Positions 9,299 through 18,348 are shown, counted from the stretch's first letter. The stretch is DNA of 64,000 bases from Prevotella sp. (GCA_021204905.1 JAJPYN010000016.1:1-64000), one strand, 5' to 3'. Notes: generated by a model not told the origin, from the sequence alone. Program-made: numbers and translations.

Positions 9299-10450
9299 CT
9301 ATTTCCTCCCCGCGATAACCTTCAAAAACGCCGGGCAATACCTACGCAACAGCCAAAAGACGGCAAGCAAGAACCCCGCAATCAGCAACGACGAGAGGAC
9401 GAAAACGCAAGCATGAGAGAGGTCGGACGAGGGCCGGACAAGCCTGCCGAGAAGTGCCGTGAAGTACACTACCAACAGGCTATGCGACACGTAGACAAAG
9501 AAACTTGCCGAAGAGAGAAATGCCGACGCTCTGCATCTCCCCTCCCTTAGTAGCCACACGGCAATGTTGTACGCGAAGAGTAAGCCCGCGAAAATGTTAA
9601 CTTGTATTATAATCAGGCACCAGTCAGGGAAGAAGTAAGCCGCCACGACGTATAAAATGCCGAGTGCCGGATAGACAATCATAGAGATTTTGAAGTACCT
9701 CCCGAACTCAACCGGCATGTCCTTTCTGCCAATGCTCATGTACGCGCCGAACGAGAAAAAGAAGACCGCGGTGAGCAAGTTATAGCTGCCAACATCCAGA
9801 AAGTACGGAGATGTAAGCCATAATATCCCAACTAAACAAATAACGTAGTTTTTCGTGTGCCTTAAAATCCACCAGATTACAGGCGTGAACAACACCACAA
9901 TCATCAGGTCGCGCACGAACCACAGCGGCTCATTAATCGGGAAGAAATGCGGACTGTTAACAATTGCGTTAACCGGTGTAATATCCTGAACAAGACTTTG
10001 ATCATATCTCCAATAGCACGACAATAGTCCCGAGAACGTAACGTTCAACCTTTGCGCAACGAAGAACCGGCCGTGGATGAAAGGCAGGAATTTTATAACA
10101 ATCATTAACACGGCAATTGTGTTCCAAACAAGGTACGGAATAAGCAGCGACTTCACGCGGTTCTTTAATTTCTGAATGTACTTCTCCTTTGTCAGCTCTA
10201 TTCCAAGGAAGAACACGAAGCCCGAGATGAAGTAATAGATTGGAACGACCTGGTCTGCGAAAAAACCTTTAATAATGCGACAAATTACTAAAAGCAGCGG
10301 GTGTTCGGTTTGGCCCGGCCGGCCCGCGATGCTTTCAAGGTAGAATGAGACGTGGATGAAAACGATGACAACCGCCAAAGGGAATCGCAGCAAGTCTAAT
10401 GCTTGCGAGCGCAAATTGCCTCTGTCGTACAAGCTGTTTTTGTCGCACAT
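9299..10450 (-). CDS. Membrane acyltransferase, acyltransferase-3 family
   Basis: 383 residues with about ten hydrophobic segments. The N-terminal segment (ALDLLRFPLAVVIVFIHVSFYLE) has the Arg and His expected in transmembrane helix 1 of acyltransferase-3 family O-acyltransferases. These act in the inner membrane and put acetyl or other acyl groups on sugars of cell-surface polysaccharides or lipids. Acceptor unknown. The gene stands alone; a -7 element TAATTTTG lies about 38 nt upstream of the ATG (10488-10495, minus strand). Confidence 0.8.
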   Translation of the reverse strand: MCDKNSLYDRGNLRSQALDLLRFPLAVVIVFIHVSFYLESIAGRPGQTEHPLLLVICRIIKGFFADQVVPIYYFISGFVFFLGIELTKEKYIQKLKNRVKSLLIPYLVWNTIAVLMIVIKFLPFIHGRFFVAQRLNVTFSGLLSCYWRYDQSLVQDITPVNAIVNSPHFFPINEPLWFVRDLMIVVLFTPVIWWILRHTKNYVICLVGILWLTSPYFLDVGSYNLLTAVFFFSFGAYMSIGRKDMPVEFGRYFKISMIVYPALGILYVVAAYFFPDWCLIIIQVNIFAGLLFAYNIAVWLLREGRCRASAFLSSASFFVYVSHSLLVVYFTALLGRLVRPSSDLSHACVFVLSSLLIAGFLLAVFWLLRRYCPAFLKVIAGRK

Positions 10451-10487
10451 CAGGCCTTGAATTTTTAAATAAGCTTAATACAAGGTG

Positions 10488-10495
10488 CAAAATTA
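10488..10495 (-). promoter_or_regulatory. Putative -7 promoter element for the acyltransferase
   Basis: TAATTTTG on the minus strand matches TAnnTTTG. No good -33 TTTG at the usual spacing was found. Confidence 0.4.
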
Positions 10496-10529
10496 AGAAA
10501 AATTTCGACAAGAGTAATTTGCGCCGGTC

Positions 10530-11081
10530 TCATCCCAACATGCAACAACCAACGATGTAACCCACCGCGGAGACGATGCCGGCGATGAGGTAGATTGTCC
10601 CCACGCGCTTGTCAACAGCCGTGTCGTGGTCGGTTTTCGGGACGGGCACCTTTTCAATGTATTCCTGCCGCCCGTCGTAACGCTCATTGCCGGCGTTGTC
10701 GGGCGTGGCGGCGGGCGTGTAGATGTCCTTGATGACGTAGCGCTTCACCTTTATCGTCTTCCTCCTCAACCGCTTTATGCCGTTGTAGAGAAGCAACGCT
10801 GTGCCTATCGGGGCAAACGGCACGCCGACGATGAGATAAATGAACATCCTGAAATTGCCCACGTTGAGGTCGGGACGCGCCACCGCCACCACGCCGTCGG
10901 CATCGGGTTGCAGCCCGTTCTCCTCTATGACTTCCGCAGCGCTGCCGACGTGCCGCACGGGGATGGCGTGCTTGTCGCCGTAAATGGAATTGCTCACCAC
11001 GCGCCCGCTGTCGCGCCCCACTTGGTTCACCGCACTGCGCACAAAGCCGCGCGCCAGACTGCCGAAAAAGCTCCTTGCCAT
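10530..11081 (-). CDS. Conserved-looking small membrane protein of unknown function
   Basis: 183 residues. An N-terminal basic, Gly/Arg-rich stretch is followed by a polar domain, a transmembrane segment near residues 96-120 (MFIYLIVGVPFAPIGTALLL), a basic loop and a polar region of about 50 residues, and a C-terminal transmembrane segment (GTIYLIAGIVSAVGYIVGCCMLG). No known domain was recognised. It has its own consensus promoter just upstream, so it is probably not part of the nuclease operon that ends at 11159. Confidence 0.7.
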   Translation of the reverse strand: MARSFFGSLARGFVRSAVNQVGRDSGRVVSNSIYGDKHAIPVRHVGSAAEVIEENGLQPDADGVVAVARPDLNVGNFRMFIYLIVGVPFAPIGTALLLYNGIKRLRRKTIKVKRYVIKDIYTPAATPDNAGNERYDGRQEYIEKVPVPKTDHDTAVDKRVGTIYLIAGIVSAVGYIVGCCMLG

Positions 11082-11110
11082 ACTCTTGTGTCAGGTTTTA
11101 TTCTTCATGG

Positions 11111-11141
11111 CAAAAGTAATGACTTTTTTACAAATGTCAAA
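11111..11141 (-). promoter_or_regulatory. Consensus promoter for the 183-residue membrane protein
   Basis: Minus-strand TTTG (11141-11138), a 19-nt spacer, then TACTTTTG (11118-11111). This is an exact TTTG-N19-TAnnTTTG match, about 30 nt before the ATG at 11081. Confidence 0.75.
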
Positions 11142-11158
11142 AGAAACCAGTCTCCGCG

Positions 11159-12322
11159 CTACCTATTGCCCTTTGCGCGGTTGTGCGTCTTGCAGAGCAT
11201 TTGACAATTAGCTTCTGTCGTCTCGCCGCCTTTGCTCCATGCCGCAACATGGTCGGCATCCATCTGGTCAAACCTCCAAATCTTTTGTTTGTTTGTGCCG
11301 TTTTCCAACACACAGTGAGGGCAGTTGCTGATTCTCGGTACTTGCGCTTCCGCATATTCAGTCTGTTTCTTGTAAACTTTCTCTTTCATCCGCTTTGCGA
11401 ACACACGGATGTTAAGTAGCTTCTTGTCTTTTTCTTTGCCGAGAACATACTCGAAGATGCCGCGCTTGTCGGTAACACAATCATCTTCATACAATGCCAT
11501 AACACGTTCATGCACTGTCGTTTTGTTGTATGATTCTCGGTGATAAGTTTCGTAGAGCCTGCCCCATTCCAAGCCGCACATCTCCGGCAGCACGTCATCG
11601 AACACGCTGTCCGCCCAGTTTATCACGCTGTTGAAATAGGCAACGAGTTCGGTGGTGTCGGGGTTGTAGCGGTGCTTGCTCATGTAGCCCGTGACGTTGC
11701 CGCGGCTCACCCAGTCGAGCGCACGCTCCAAATAGTCCTGCCGTCTGACATTGCCCTTGATGTAGCTTCTCCATTTCTGCAAACGCGGACTAAGCGAATT
11801 GCTGAAAATCTCCTTTGCCGCCGTAACGAACGGACCGGAATAAATGGCGTTGTTGATTTCCTGCTGGTTAAGCGGGATGCCGGCAATGTTGATTGTCTCG
11901 AACCATTTCTTTATCTCTTTCTCCGTGCCTTCACATTCATAGACCAGCAAGTTTGTATTAAGGATAAATTCCTTTTCCTCGTCGTCAAGCCCGTCGAAGT
12001 TAAACTCTCTGCCGTTCTTCACGACGGCGAACATATTTGTTACGAATCGTCCGAGCGATGTGATGCGCTGCTGTCCGTCAAGCACTTCCAAGCGGTCGCC
12101 GTCCCTCACCAAGTAGATAATGCCGAGAGGATAGCCGCTCCTCACGCTGTCGATGACCGCTTTCTCTCTACCTTTCTCCATATAGATGTAGTTGCGCTGG
12201 TATTCCGGCTGGATGGTCAGCTTGCCGCCCATGCCGAATAGCCCTCGACCCTCTGCTTCGTCGAACACAAAGCCGTCGCAGATGTCGCGCACGGTTATAT
12301 CTGTCCTTAATGTCGTTTTCAT
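11159..12322 (-). CDS. DUF262 / GmrSD-like nuclease with C-terminal HNH domain
   Basis: 387 residues. The N-terminal DUF262 (ParB-like NTPase) domain shows QPEYQRNY at 39-46 and the family hallmark DGQQR at 82-86. The C-terminal 60 residues are an HNH nuclease: zinc pairs C334/C337 and C377/H380, the DH pair at 357-358 and N381. DUF262-plus-HNH proteins include type IV-like restriction enzymes (GmrSD, BrxU) and SspE, which couple nucleotide hydrolysis to DNA cleavage and respond to DNA modification. The ATG lies two bases after the stop of the upstream adenine methyltransferase, so the two are surely co-transcribed. A restriction or defence role with that methylase is inferred; whether the nuclease attacks modified or unmodified DNA cannot be read from sequence. 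Confidence 0.85.
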   Translation of the reverse strand: MKTTLRTDITVRDICDGFVFDEAEGRGLFGMGGKLTIQPEYQRNYIYMEKGREKAVIDSVRSGYPLGIIYLVRDGDRLEVLDGQQRITSLGRFVTNMFAVVKNGREFNFDGLDDEEKEFILNTNLLVYECEGTEKEIKKWFETINIAGIPLNQQEINNAIYSGPFVTAAKEIFSNSLSPRLQKWRSYIKGNVRRQDYLERALDWVSRGNVTGYMSKHRYNPDTTELVAYFNSVINWADSVFDDVLPEMCGLEWGRLYETYHRESYNKTTVHERVMALYEDDCVTDKRGIFEYVLGKEKDKKLLNIRVFAKRMKEKVYKKQTEYAEAQVPRISNCPHCVLENGTNKQKIWRFDQMDADHVAAWSKGGETTEANCQMLCKTHNRAKGNR

Positions 12323-12324
12323 TG

Positions 12325-13473
12325 TTATTTATCTGTTTTAATTCTGCGAATGAAAATTCTCTTGTATACTCCATTACCTTCAATCACCGGTGCGTCGTAC
12401 CTTGTATGTGGTAATTTAATGTCCTCGAGCATACCATCTCCGCCACGGTCGGTTGTCCAAACTATCTCAAATTGCTCGGGGCAGTACTTATCAAGGAACG
12501 AGATTGGCACGCCCATCACGCCGTCGTAGTCGTCGGGTATCGCGTCTACATACGGCACTTCAATTGCGTCGTAGTTGTCATATTTCTGAAAGTCCTTACC
12601 GCGCAAATCGCTATGACTGCTGTATTTCTTGATTTCCGCCATGGTCATCAACGGCAGCGGGGTGAAGTGTCGGCGGTGCTCGAGGTTGGTAAACCACACG
12701 GCGGGACTGCGCCCGTAGATATTGCCGTCCTCCACAGCGACGGCGGTGCTTCTGTTTGCTTCCTGGATGCTCTTCACGTAGCACTCAGGGATGAAGAAAT
12801 GCAGGTCTTTTGACATTGATGTCGCACCAATCCACATCTTGTTCTCTTTGATTAAAGGAAACACCTCTTTGTAAGTTATTGCGTTCTTGTTGCCGATGAT
12901 GATAAACTTCTTCTCTGCGTCGAATATCCATCTTACGAACTCGCGGAAGAGCGAGAACGGCGGGTTGGTGATGATGATGTCCGACTCGTCGCGCAACCGG
13001 CACACTTCATCCGAGCGGAAATCGCCCGTGCCTTCGAGATAATGCCATTCGAGATTGCGCTTGTCGGTATGTTTCTTTTCCGGATTGCGCACGAGGGTGA
13101 ACACCTTGCCGTGTGTAGCCGATAATGCCGGGTCGTATTGCGGGTTTTTTATTTCGAACTCCGACGGCTCCCAGTTATATGGCACGCCGTTCTTTTCCTT
13201 TTCCGCGTGTGCGTAGCTTGTGCTGATTAGCTTCTTAATGCCGAATATGTCGAAGTTGTTAATGAAGAACTGCGTGAACTTGCTCCACTCCGGGTCGTCG
13301 CACGGCAGGAGTATTGTCTTGTCTTCGAATATCTTACGGTCGTATGCATTAATCTCCGCCTGTATGTCATCGTACTGCGTAAAAAATTCATCGTTGCCCG
13401 CGAGCTTTGCAATATTCATAGTCTCGTTTCCGGACTGTCTTCTTTCTGTGGTCTGTACTTCTTTCTCCGGCAT
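12325..13473 (-). CDS. EcoRI-type adenine-specific DNA methyltransferase
   Basis: 382 residues from the ATG at 13473; an in-frame ATG at 13419 would give 364 residues starting [13 protein letters not shown]. It has the [12 protein letters not shown] opening of the EcoRI methylase family, the DDPEWSKF segment at 59-66 and the catalytic amino-methyltransferase motif NPPF at 170-173 within [15 protein letters not shown]. The reaction expected is transfer of methyl from S-adenosylmethionine to adenine N6. It is the first gene of a two-gene operon with the DUF262-HNH nuclease. No EcoRI-like endonuclease gene is next to it, which makes the nuclease pairing unusual. Upstream lies a structured RNA with an intrinsic terminator and no obvious promoter in between. 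Confidence 0.85.
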   Translation of the reverse strand: MPEKEVQTTERRQSGNETMNIAKLAGNDEFFTQYDDIQAEINAYDRKIFEDKTILLPCDDPEWSKFTQFFINNFDIFGIKKLISTSYAHAEKEKNGVPYNWEPSEFEIKNPQYDPALSATHGKVFTLVRNPEKKHTDKRNLEWHYLEGTGDFRSDEVCRLRDESDIIITNPPFSLFREFVRWIFDAEKKFIIIGNKNAITYKEVFPLIKENKMWIGATSMSKDLHFFIPECYVKSIQEANRSTAVAVEDGNIYGRSPAVWFTNLEHRRHFTPLPLMTMAEIKKYSSHSDLRGKDFQKYDNYDAIEVPYVDAIPDDYDGVMGVPISFLDKYCPEQFEIVWTTDRGGDGMLEDIKLPHTRYDAPVIEGNGVYKRIFIRRIKTDK

Positions 13474-13519
13474 TGTTTGTTGGGTTTTTAGTTTGTTGTT
13501 CGTGCGCTGCCGTTCGGAA

Positions 13520-13700
13520 AAAACAACAAAAAAAGAGCGTGGACAATTAACTTCTGTCTACGCACTCCGAGGTATTGGGGACACCTATGTTGCCTATATA
13601 CAAGTAATTAGTCCACGCTACACGTGAACATTAACTATTACTCAAGGCAACACTCGTAAATTCCCCAATTTTCGGAGTGCCCGAATAAAGCTAACGCTTC
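13520..13700 (-). ncRNA. Structured RNA A: long nested hairpin plus intrinsic terminator
   Basis: Read on the minus strand, TTAGCTTTATTC (13694-13683) is followed by a closing stem of GCACTCCG and ATTGGGG (13680-13663) with CCCCAAT and CGGAGTGC (13581-13562). Inside are further stems TGTTGCC/GGCAACA (13652-13646, 13594-13588), AGTAAT/ATTACT, and an apical GTTCACG/CGTGGAC. Next comes a terminator, GCGTAGAC / GTCCACGC with one mismatch, then CTTTTTTT (to about 13527). A related RNA lies at 22543-22735. It may be a 6S-like or other free RNA, or a leader controlling the methyltransferase operon about 50 nt downstream. Confidence 0.75.
13527..13563 (-). terminator. Intrinsic terminator of RNA A
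   Basis: Minus strand: stem GCGTAGAC (13563-13556) / GTCCACGC (13544-13537), loop of 11, one A/C mismatch, then a T-rich tail TCTTTTTTT. Confidence 0.8.
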
Positions 13701-13765
13701 TCTATTTATGTCGTATTATTCGCTATGTTACATACGCCGTTTCCTTATTTTTTGTTTGACTCCTG

Positions 13766-13773
13766 CAAAGATA
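13766..13773 (-). promoter_or_regulatory. Putative -7 element for RNA A
   Basis: Minus-strand TATCTTTG matches TAnnTTTG and lies about 70 nt before the conserved TTAGCTTTATTC block. The -33 box is not at the usual spacing. Confidence 0.45.
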
Positions 13774-13860
13774 ATATTTAGTTCGGCAATATTTCCCGCC
13801 CCGGCGGATTATTTTCCCTCTCCGCCATACTATGCAAGCAGGCCGCGTTAAGGCTCTTAT

Positions 13861-13926
13861 TGCTATGCTTTAAGCTTGTCTTTGCTATGCGTTAACCTCG
13901 CTTCTGCTATGCGCTGACGTTGCAAT
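13861..13926. repeat. 22-bp tandem repeat, three copies
   Basis: Three head-to-tail units beginning TGCTATGC at 13861, 13883 and 13905, with variable ends. They abut the truncated end of the GT2 remnant, suggesting they grew or were inserted where the gene was lost. Confidence 0.75.
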
Positions 13927-14062
13927 ATCGTCGATAAACAGAAACTCAATATCCGTATCACCGAGTTGGGGCACAACATCAAGCACCGCCGTATAGAATG
14001 TGCGCACGTTTGCCTCCCCGCCAGAGAACGGGCACTATAATAGATAATAATTCATTCCTCAT
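13927..14062 (-). pseudogene. Remnant of a GtrB/DPM1-like GT2 glycosyltransferase
   Basis: One base after the stop of the GT39-like gene, an ATG (14062) opens MRNELLSIIVPV, a typical start of polyprenyl-phosphate GT2 enzymes. After a frameshift the neighbouring frame reads GEANVRTFYTAVLDVV...DIEFLFIDD, matching the continuation NEEANV...FLFIDDGS of that family. Coding similarity stops at FIDD (13927) and 22-bp repeats follow. Only about 45 of some 300 codons survive. A GT2 of this type makes the lipid-linked sugar that GT39-type enzymes use, so its place just downstream of a GT39-like gene fits. Confidence 0.75.
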
Positions 14063-14063
14063 A

Positions 14064-15953
14064 TCAGCCTCGCGGGATTAGTTTGTATATTTGGCATGCC
14101 GTTTCTTCAATCACACAATCGCCGATGCAGACAATTGCATATCCAGCCGGCACCGGGGATTCCGCTTTTTTCGACGTCCCGGTATTTATGTAGTACAGTT
14201 CTTTGCACGACCGGAGATATTTCCACATTTCTTCTTCACTTTCATAGTTTGTTATGTTCGGAAACATCAATTTGTCTCGTTCTTTTCCGAGCGGCGGAGA
14301 GTGGGTAACATTCAATGTAACAATATCGTTCTTTTTCAGACAGCTTAACACAGTGGGAACGGTTCCTTTTTCCGAACCGGACGGAAAAACAAAAGTCGCA
14401 TCTGTATCAAGCTTGTCAAGCAGTCGGTTTGTTGCTTGCATCTCCTTGCAATCGCTTACAAATTTACTTGCTTCCCTGCCGCTTGTTACGAGAAAAGCGA
14501 ACAACAGCATGCAGACGAAGATGAACCTCTCTTTGCCCCTGGCATGCCTGAAGATGAGGAACAAGGAAATCCACAAGCAAAATGCAGACGGCACAAGGTA
14601 TTTTTGAGTAAGTATCGGTCTGAAAACCACAGACAGCGCCACACCTGCAATTATAGTAGCTATCGGCACAATCAGTCCCGCCACATCGTCAAAAGACGGT
14701 TTCCCGTTATCTTCTGTTCTCAATGCCTTTATAAACAGGAACGGCAATATGGTATGAAGAGGTATCAGCAGGAAGCAATAGTAACGGAAGAAATCGCCGG
14801 TGTTTAGTGTTATCCAATAGCCTTCGGACACTTGCCTTACTTGTTGCAGCAGCACCAGCAACCATGGAAGATATGCCAATGCGGAAATGACGGCGCACAC
14901 GCACCATTTAAGCAGCATTCGCTTGTCGTGCAGGAAAAACCATGGCAACAAGATAAGCCATATTATTGAGACAGAAATGAGGGCGAAGTAGTGGGTGTAA
15001 GTAGCGCAGACAGAGAATAGGGTTATGGCAACCCACGTGCCCCAACCGCTCTTTCCCCTTATGGCATCACGGGCAAAGAGGAACGTTGCCGTTACGAAGA
15101 GCAGCGCCCAACTGTACATGCGTATTTCCACGCCATATTGGAGAAGAGAGGGAAATGCGCATAAGCACAATATTAACAGCCGGGGTGCATAAGAATTACC
15201 CCCCCCGCTCTTAAATTTTCTTAAACACAGCAAACCGGTAAGCACGTACGCGACAAGGGAGAACAGCCGCGACAGGACAGTAATAACATAGATATTATTC
15301 GAGCCGAACGACAGTGCCGACAGCCACGCTTTCAACATAATGTAATAAAGCGGAGGGTGGACATCGTGGGCGGTTATGTCGATGCCGTCAGCGTAATTCA
15401 AACGGATAAGGTTAAGTGTAAAACTTTCATCGTACCAGAACCACGGGTTGAATGTTGACACGATAAACACTACAAAAGATACTGCAACAAAGCAGACAAC
15501 GACCGTCTTGAGCGCCTTGCTGTTCAGGACACGCTCAAACAACCCGCTTTGGCTGTCATCATTTCGCGTCAACATCCAGTTGAAAAGGAATGTCAGAATG
15601 AAGGCGGACAGCAACCACAGCACGCCGCACAATATGCATGCGGATAGTATATATTTGCCGCCGGAGGCTAATTGCAGCGTCGTCTCCGGAAAATGAATAT
15701 ACTCATAAAATATAACGGAGGAAAGCAGCAGCTAGACGGGAAATGTAATAAAAGTTACCTTGCCGTGCAACACGTCGTAAGACCTGCTAACGAAAGCCGA
15801 AGCCGCGAAAACGGGCAGACAAAGCAGCAGGGCTATTTCCACAGGTGTCGACACCACCCTTGATATCACCATCAGCGCAATGAACGACAACGTCAACGGG
15901 ATATTGCACAATACATTTCGCAAGGTGGGTTTGGTGAAATACGGGCCGGTCAT
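14064..15953 (-). pseudogene. GT39-like membrane glycosyltransferase interrupted by an in-frame amber codon
   Basis: The frame from the ATG at 15953 runs 629 codons to 14064, broken by a TAG at 15734-15732 (codon 74). Before the TAG are two transmembrane segments; after it the frame continues with hydrophobic helices, then NPWFWYDESFTLN and DVHPPLYY, the Asp-Glu loop and loop motifs of ArnT/PMT-like (GT39) transferases that move sugars from lipid carriers outside the inner membrane. The ATG has a TACCTTTG element about 25 nt upstream, supporting the long version. The part after the stop could only restart at a TTG (15632). A run of eight G in the coding strand (15206-15199) is a further slippage risk. 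Probably a decaying gene; amber readthrough or a sequencing error are alternatives. Confidence 0.7.
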
Positions 15954-15978
15954 ATTACAGTTTCGTTAACAAGATTTG

Positions 15979-15986
15979 CAAAGGTA
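15979..15986 (-). promoter_or_regulatory. Putative -7 element for the GT39-like gene
   Basis: Minus-strand TACCTTTG, 25 nt upstream of the ATG at 15953. No well-spaced TTTG was found. Confidence 0.5.
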
Positions 15987-16139
15987 ACATAAATAAACGA
16001 CAAACTGAAACAAGTCGTTCTCGGCCGATTTCAAATTCTTGGCTTCAAAATCAGGCGGATATTTGCAGCGCGAACATCTCCGGCGTTTGACAATGCGCGG
16101 CGGAAAATGCCGGCAACTACTTAATATCCGTAAGCAACT

Positions 16140-17135
16140 TCACTTCTTAATAGCCACAAGCAATTTCCTTAGCCACAAGGCCAATCGCCACGTTACGCGG
16201 TTCGACGTTACGGCATTCACCAGCGCGGCCTTCCAAGCATGCTTGACGCCCCACCGCCCCTTGCACTCAATCGCCTCGGCGCGCAACTGCCTGTCGCCGC
16301 TCCGGAACGCGTGCATGCTCAGCGCGAAGACCCTCTGCCGGAAATAATCGTCGATGGCCTTGCTGCTCAGGTCGTACCGGCTGCGAAGGTAATGACTCAG
16401 GTCGGTAACGCGCCGGACAAAAATAAACTGTTTCCTGTCGTCGCCGCAAGTGGAAACCGTCGGCACGCCGCAGCCGTAACACAGCGTAACGTCGGGGATG
16501 TACGCGATGTTCCCGTGAAGCGCCATCAAGAAACAAACCTGCAGGTCCTCGCAACCGAACTCCCTGTTCCTAAACAGAAAAACGTCCTTTTCGTACTCCC
16601 GCCTCAAAATCTCCGCGCGGTACATCGACGTACACGAATGAATCACCGGCATCCTCGTCTGCGTTACGATTGCTTCAAGCATATCTTTGCCCTTAGTAAC
16701 AGAATTGTTAAAAAGGTTTTTCGGAGTAGCCGACCTCTCACCGGTCTTCTCGTTGTAATAAGCCCAACCGGTGTGTACCAGCGTAATGCTCGCATCATCC
16801 TCTAAAATCTCGGCCTCCCGCTCGAGCTTGTCGGGCGCGACCCAGAAATCATCCCCCGCGCAATCAGCGATATACTTGCCCCTGCAAGCTAAAACACAAT
16901 CATAATAATTGTTAATCACACCCTTGTTCGGAGCCTTGTCCATCAAACGAATAATCTCCGGGTATCGCGCGGCGTACTCCTCGCAAATCTTCCTTGTGCC
17001 GTCGGCGGAGCAGTCCTCGCCAATGACAATCTCGAACGGGTACCGGCACCGCTGCATCAATATCGAGTCGAGCGTGCGCGCGATGGTACGCTCCTCGTTA
17101 TACGTCAGGACAATTACAGAAATAAGCTTCTCCAT
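16140..17135 (-). CDS. Glycosyltransferase family 2
   Basis: 331 residues. An N-terminal GT-A fold opens SVIVLTYNEERTIARTLDSIL, with VIGEDCSADGT (sugar-nucleotide-binding Asp) and the DXD-like ADCAGDD near residue 95. The C-terminal part is basic and helical. Such enzymes add a sugar from a nucleotide donor to a growing surface glycan at the cytoplasmic face. It lies 25 nt after the GT4 gene and is probably co-transcribed with it. Donor and acceptor unknown. Confidence 0.88.
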   Translation of the reverse strand: MEKLISVIVLTYNEERTIARTLDSILMQRCRYPFEIVIGEDCSADGTRKICEEYAARYPEIIRLMDKAPNKGVINNYYDCVLACRGKYIADCAGDDFWVAPDKLEREAEILEDDASITLVHTGWAYYNEKTGERSATPKNLFNNSVTKGKDMLEAIVTQTRMPVIHSCTSMYRAEILRREYEKDVFLFRNREFGCEDLQVCFLMALHGNIAYIPDVTLCYGCGVPTVSTCGDDRKQFIFVRRVTDLSHYLRSRYDLSSKAIDDYFRQRVFALSMHAFRSGDRQLRAEAIECKGRWGVKHAWKAALVNAVTSNRVTWRLALWLRKLLVAIKK

Positions 17136-17160
17136 TTGTTAAGATGTAATAAAATGCCGG

Positions 17161-18348
17161 TTATGCTTGTCGCTTGTCGATGATGGTTTGAAAAAGAGCC
17201 TCAAGCTTCTTGCCGACACTCGCGGGTGAAGCAAGCGCGGCGACCTTTGCAGAAAGGCGTTCCCCGTCAAACGCGCCGTCAGGATTATTCGCCGCGGAAA
17301 CCACTTTATCCATCGCCGCGGTCATCCGGCCGATGTTGTCAATCGGAACGATGGTGCAACCGCCCTCCACGCGGAGAGATTGCGGGGTGCACTCGGTAGC
17401 TATCACGGGGATGCCGGTGCTCATCGCCTCAAGCAGGACGAGCGGTTGCGCCTCGCTGCGTGAAGCCAGAACGAGGCAGTCGCTATTATATAAAAGGTCG
17501 CGCACGCCGGTTTTGTCGAGCTCGCCGTGAACGGTAATCTTCTCCGCGCAAGGCAGGGCTTTCACCGCGTTTTGGCAGTCGGGCGAATCGGTAAAGCGAC
17601 CCGCGATGTGCAGTTCAGTGTTAGGATTAATTTTCACAAAGTTGTTAAAGGCTTTAAAAAGAACGTCGTAGCCTTTTAATGGAATATAGTTGGCCAAGCA
17701 ACAGAAGCGGAACGGCCTGCCATTGAGCGGTTTCCGGGGCTGGTACTTGAAAAAGTCAACATCAACCGTGTTGGAGATGCTTGTCCAGCGGTAGTTGCGC
17801 CCGAAGTATTTTTCCAAATCATTAACTAATTCTTCGGCAACAGGCACAACCATATCCGCTTCCTCGTAAGCTTGTCTGAGCAGCGGTATCTGCCAACTAT
17901 TAGTAGGGTTGTCACCAAACTCGTCCTTGTAAACCAAGGAGGAAAGGTGCTCGGTGATAACAAAAGGAATGTTAAATTCTCGCGCAAGCTCGCTCGCCGC
18001 GACCCCGGCCCACTTCGCACAATGGGCGTGGATGATGTCGGGTTTGCCGTTGCGGTTAACATCCTCGCGGAACATCTGCCCCACGATCTTCACCCACCGG
18101 CGGGCATTATACCTTGCGCTGCGGGGCATCCCGCGCATGTCCGAGCGGTAGACGGGAATGCCGTCGACTGCCATCTCGCGCCGGCGGTAAGATGTTAACA
18201 AGTATTTACTTAAACTGCGGCGCACCGACAACTGCACGTTCGCGATTATCCTCACGTCGTGGCCCAACGCCGCCAAAGCCTTGCTCTGCTCCAAGCAAAA
18301 CTCGCCGCCGTAAGGGGTGAAAAATGAGGGGATCTCAACAATCTTCAT
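17161..18348 (-). CDS. Glycosyltransferase family 4 (GT-B fold)
   Basis: 395 residues. The N-terminal Rossmann half reads IPSFFTPYGGEFCLEQSKALAALGHDV, typical of GT4. The C-terminal nucleotide-sugar domain contains SDCLVLASRSEAQPLVLLEAMSTGIPVIAT, which includes the E-x7-E motif of retaining GT-B enzymes. Likely builds capsule, O-antigen or another surface glycan. First gene of a pair with the GT2; a -7 element TACCTTTG is at 18432-18425. Confidence 0.9.
   Translation of the reverse strand: MKIVEIPSFFTPYGGEFCLEQSKALAALGHDVRIIANVQLSVRRSLSKYLLTSYRRREMAVDGIPVYRSDMRGMPRSARYNARRWVKIVGQMFREDVNRNGKPDIIHAHCAKWAGVAASELAREFNIPFVITEHLSSLVYKDEFGDNPTNSWQIPLLRQAYEEADMVVPVAEELVNDLEKYFGRNYRWTSISNTVDVDFFKYQPRKPLNGRPFRFCCLANYIPLKGYDVLFKAFNNFVKINPNTELHIAGRFTDSPDCQNAVKALPCAEKITVHGELDKTGVRDLLYNSDCLVLASRSEAQPLVLLEAMSTGIPVIATECTPQSLRVEGGCTIVPIDNIGRMTAAMDKVVSAANNPDGAFDGERLSAKVAALASPASVGKKLEALFQTIIDKRQA

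Noticed and set aside
11540..12241. Long open frames antisense to the DUF262-HNH gene, and similar long antisense frames in many GC-rich genes
   Set aside because: They mirror strong real genes and arise from GC-rich codon use; no domains were recognised in them.
16039..16347. Plus-strand frame overlapping the GT2 gene end
   Set aside because: Mostly antisense to a well-supported GT2 coding region.
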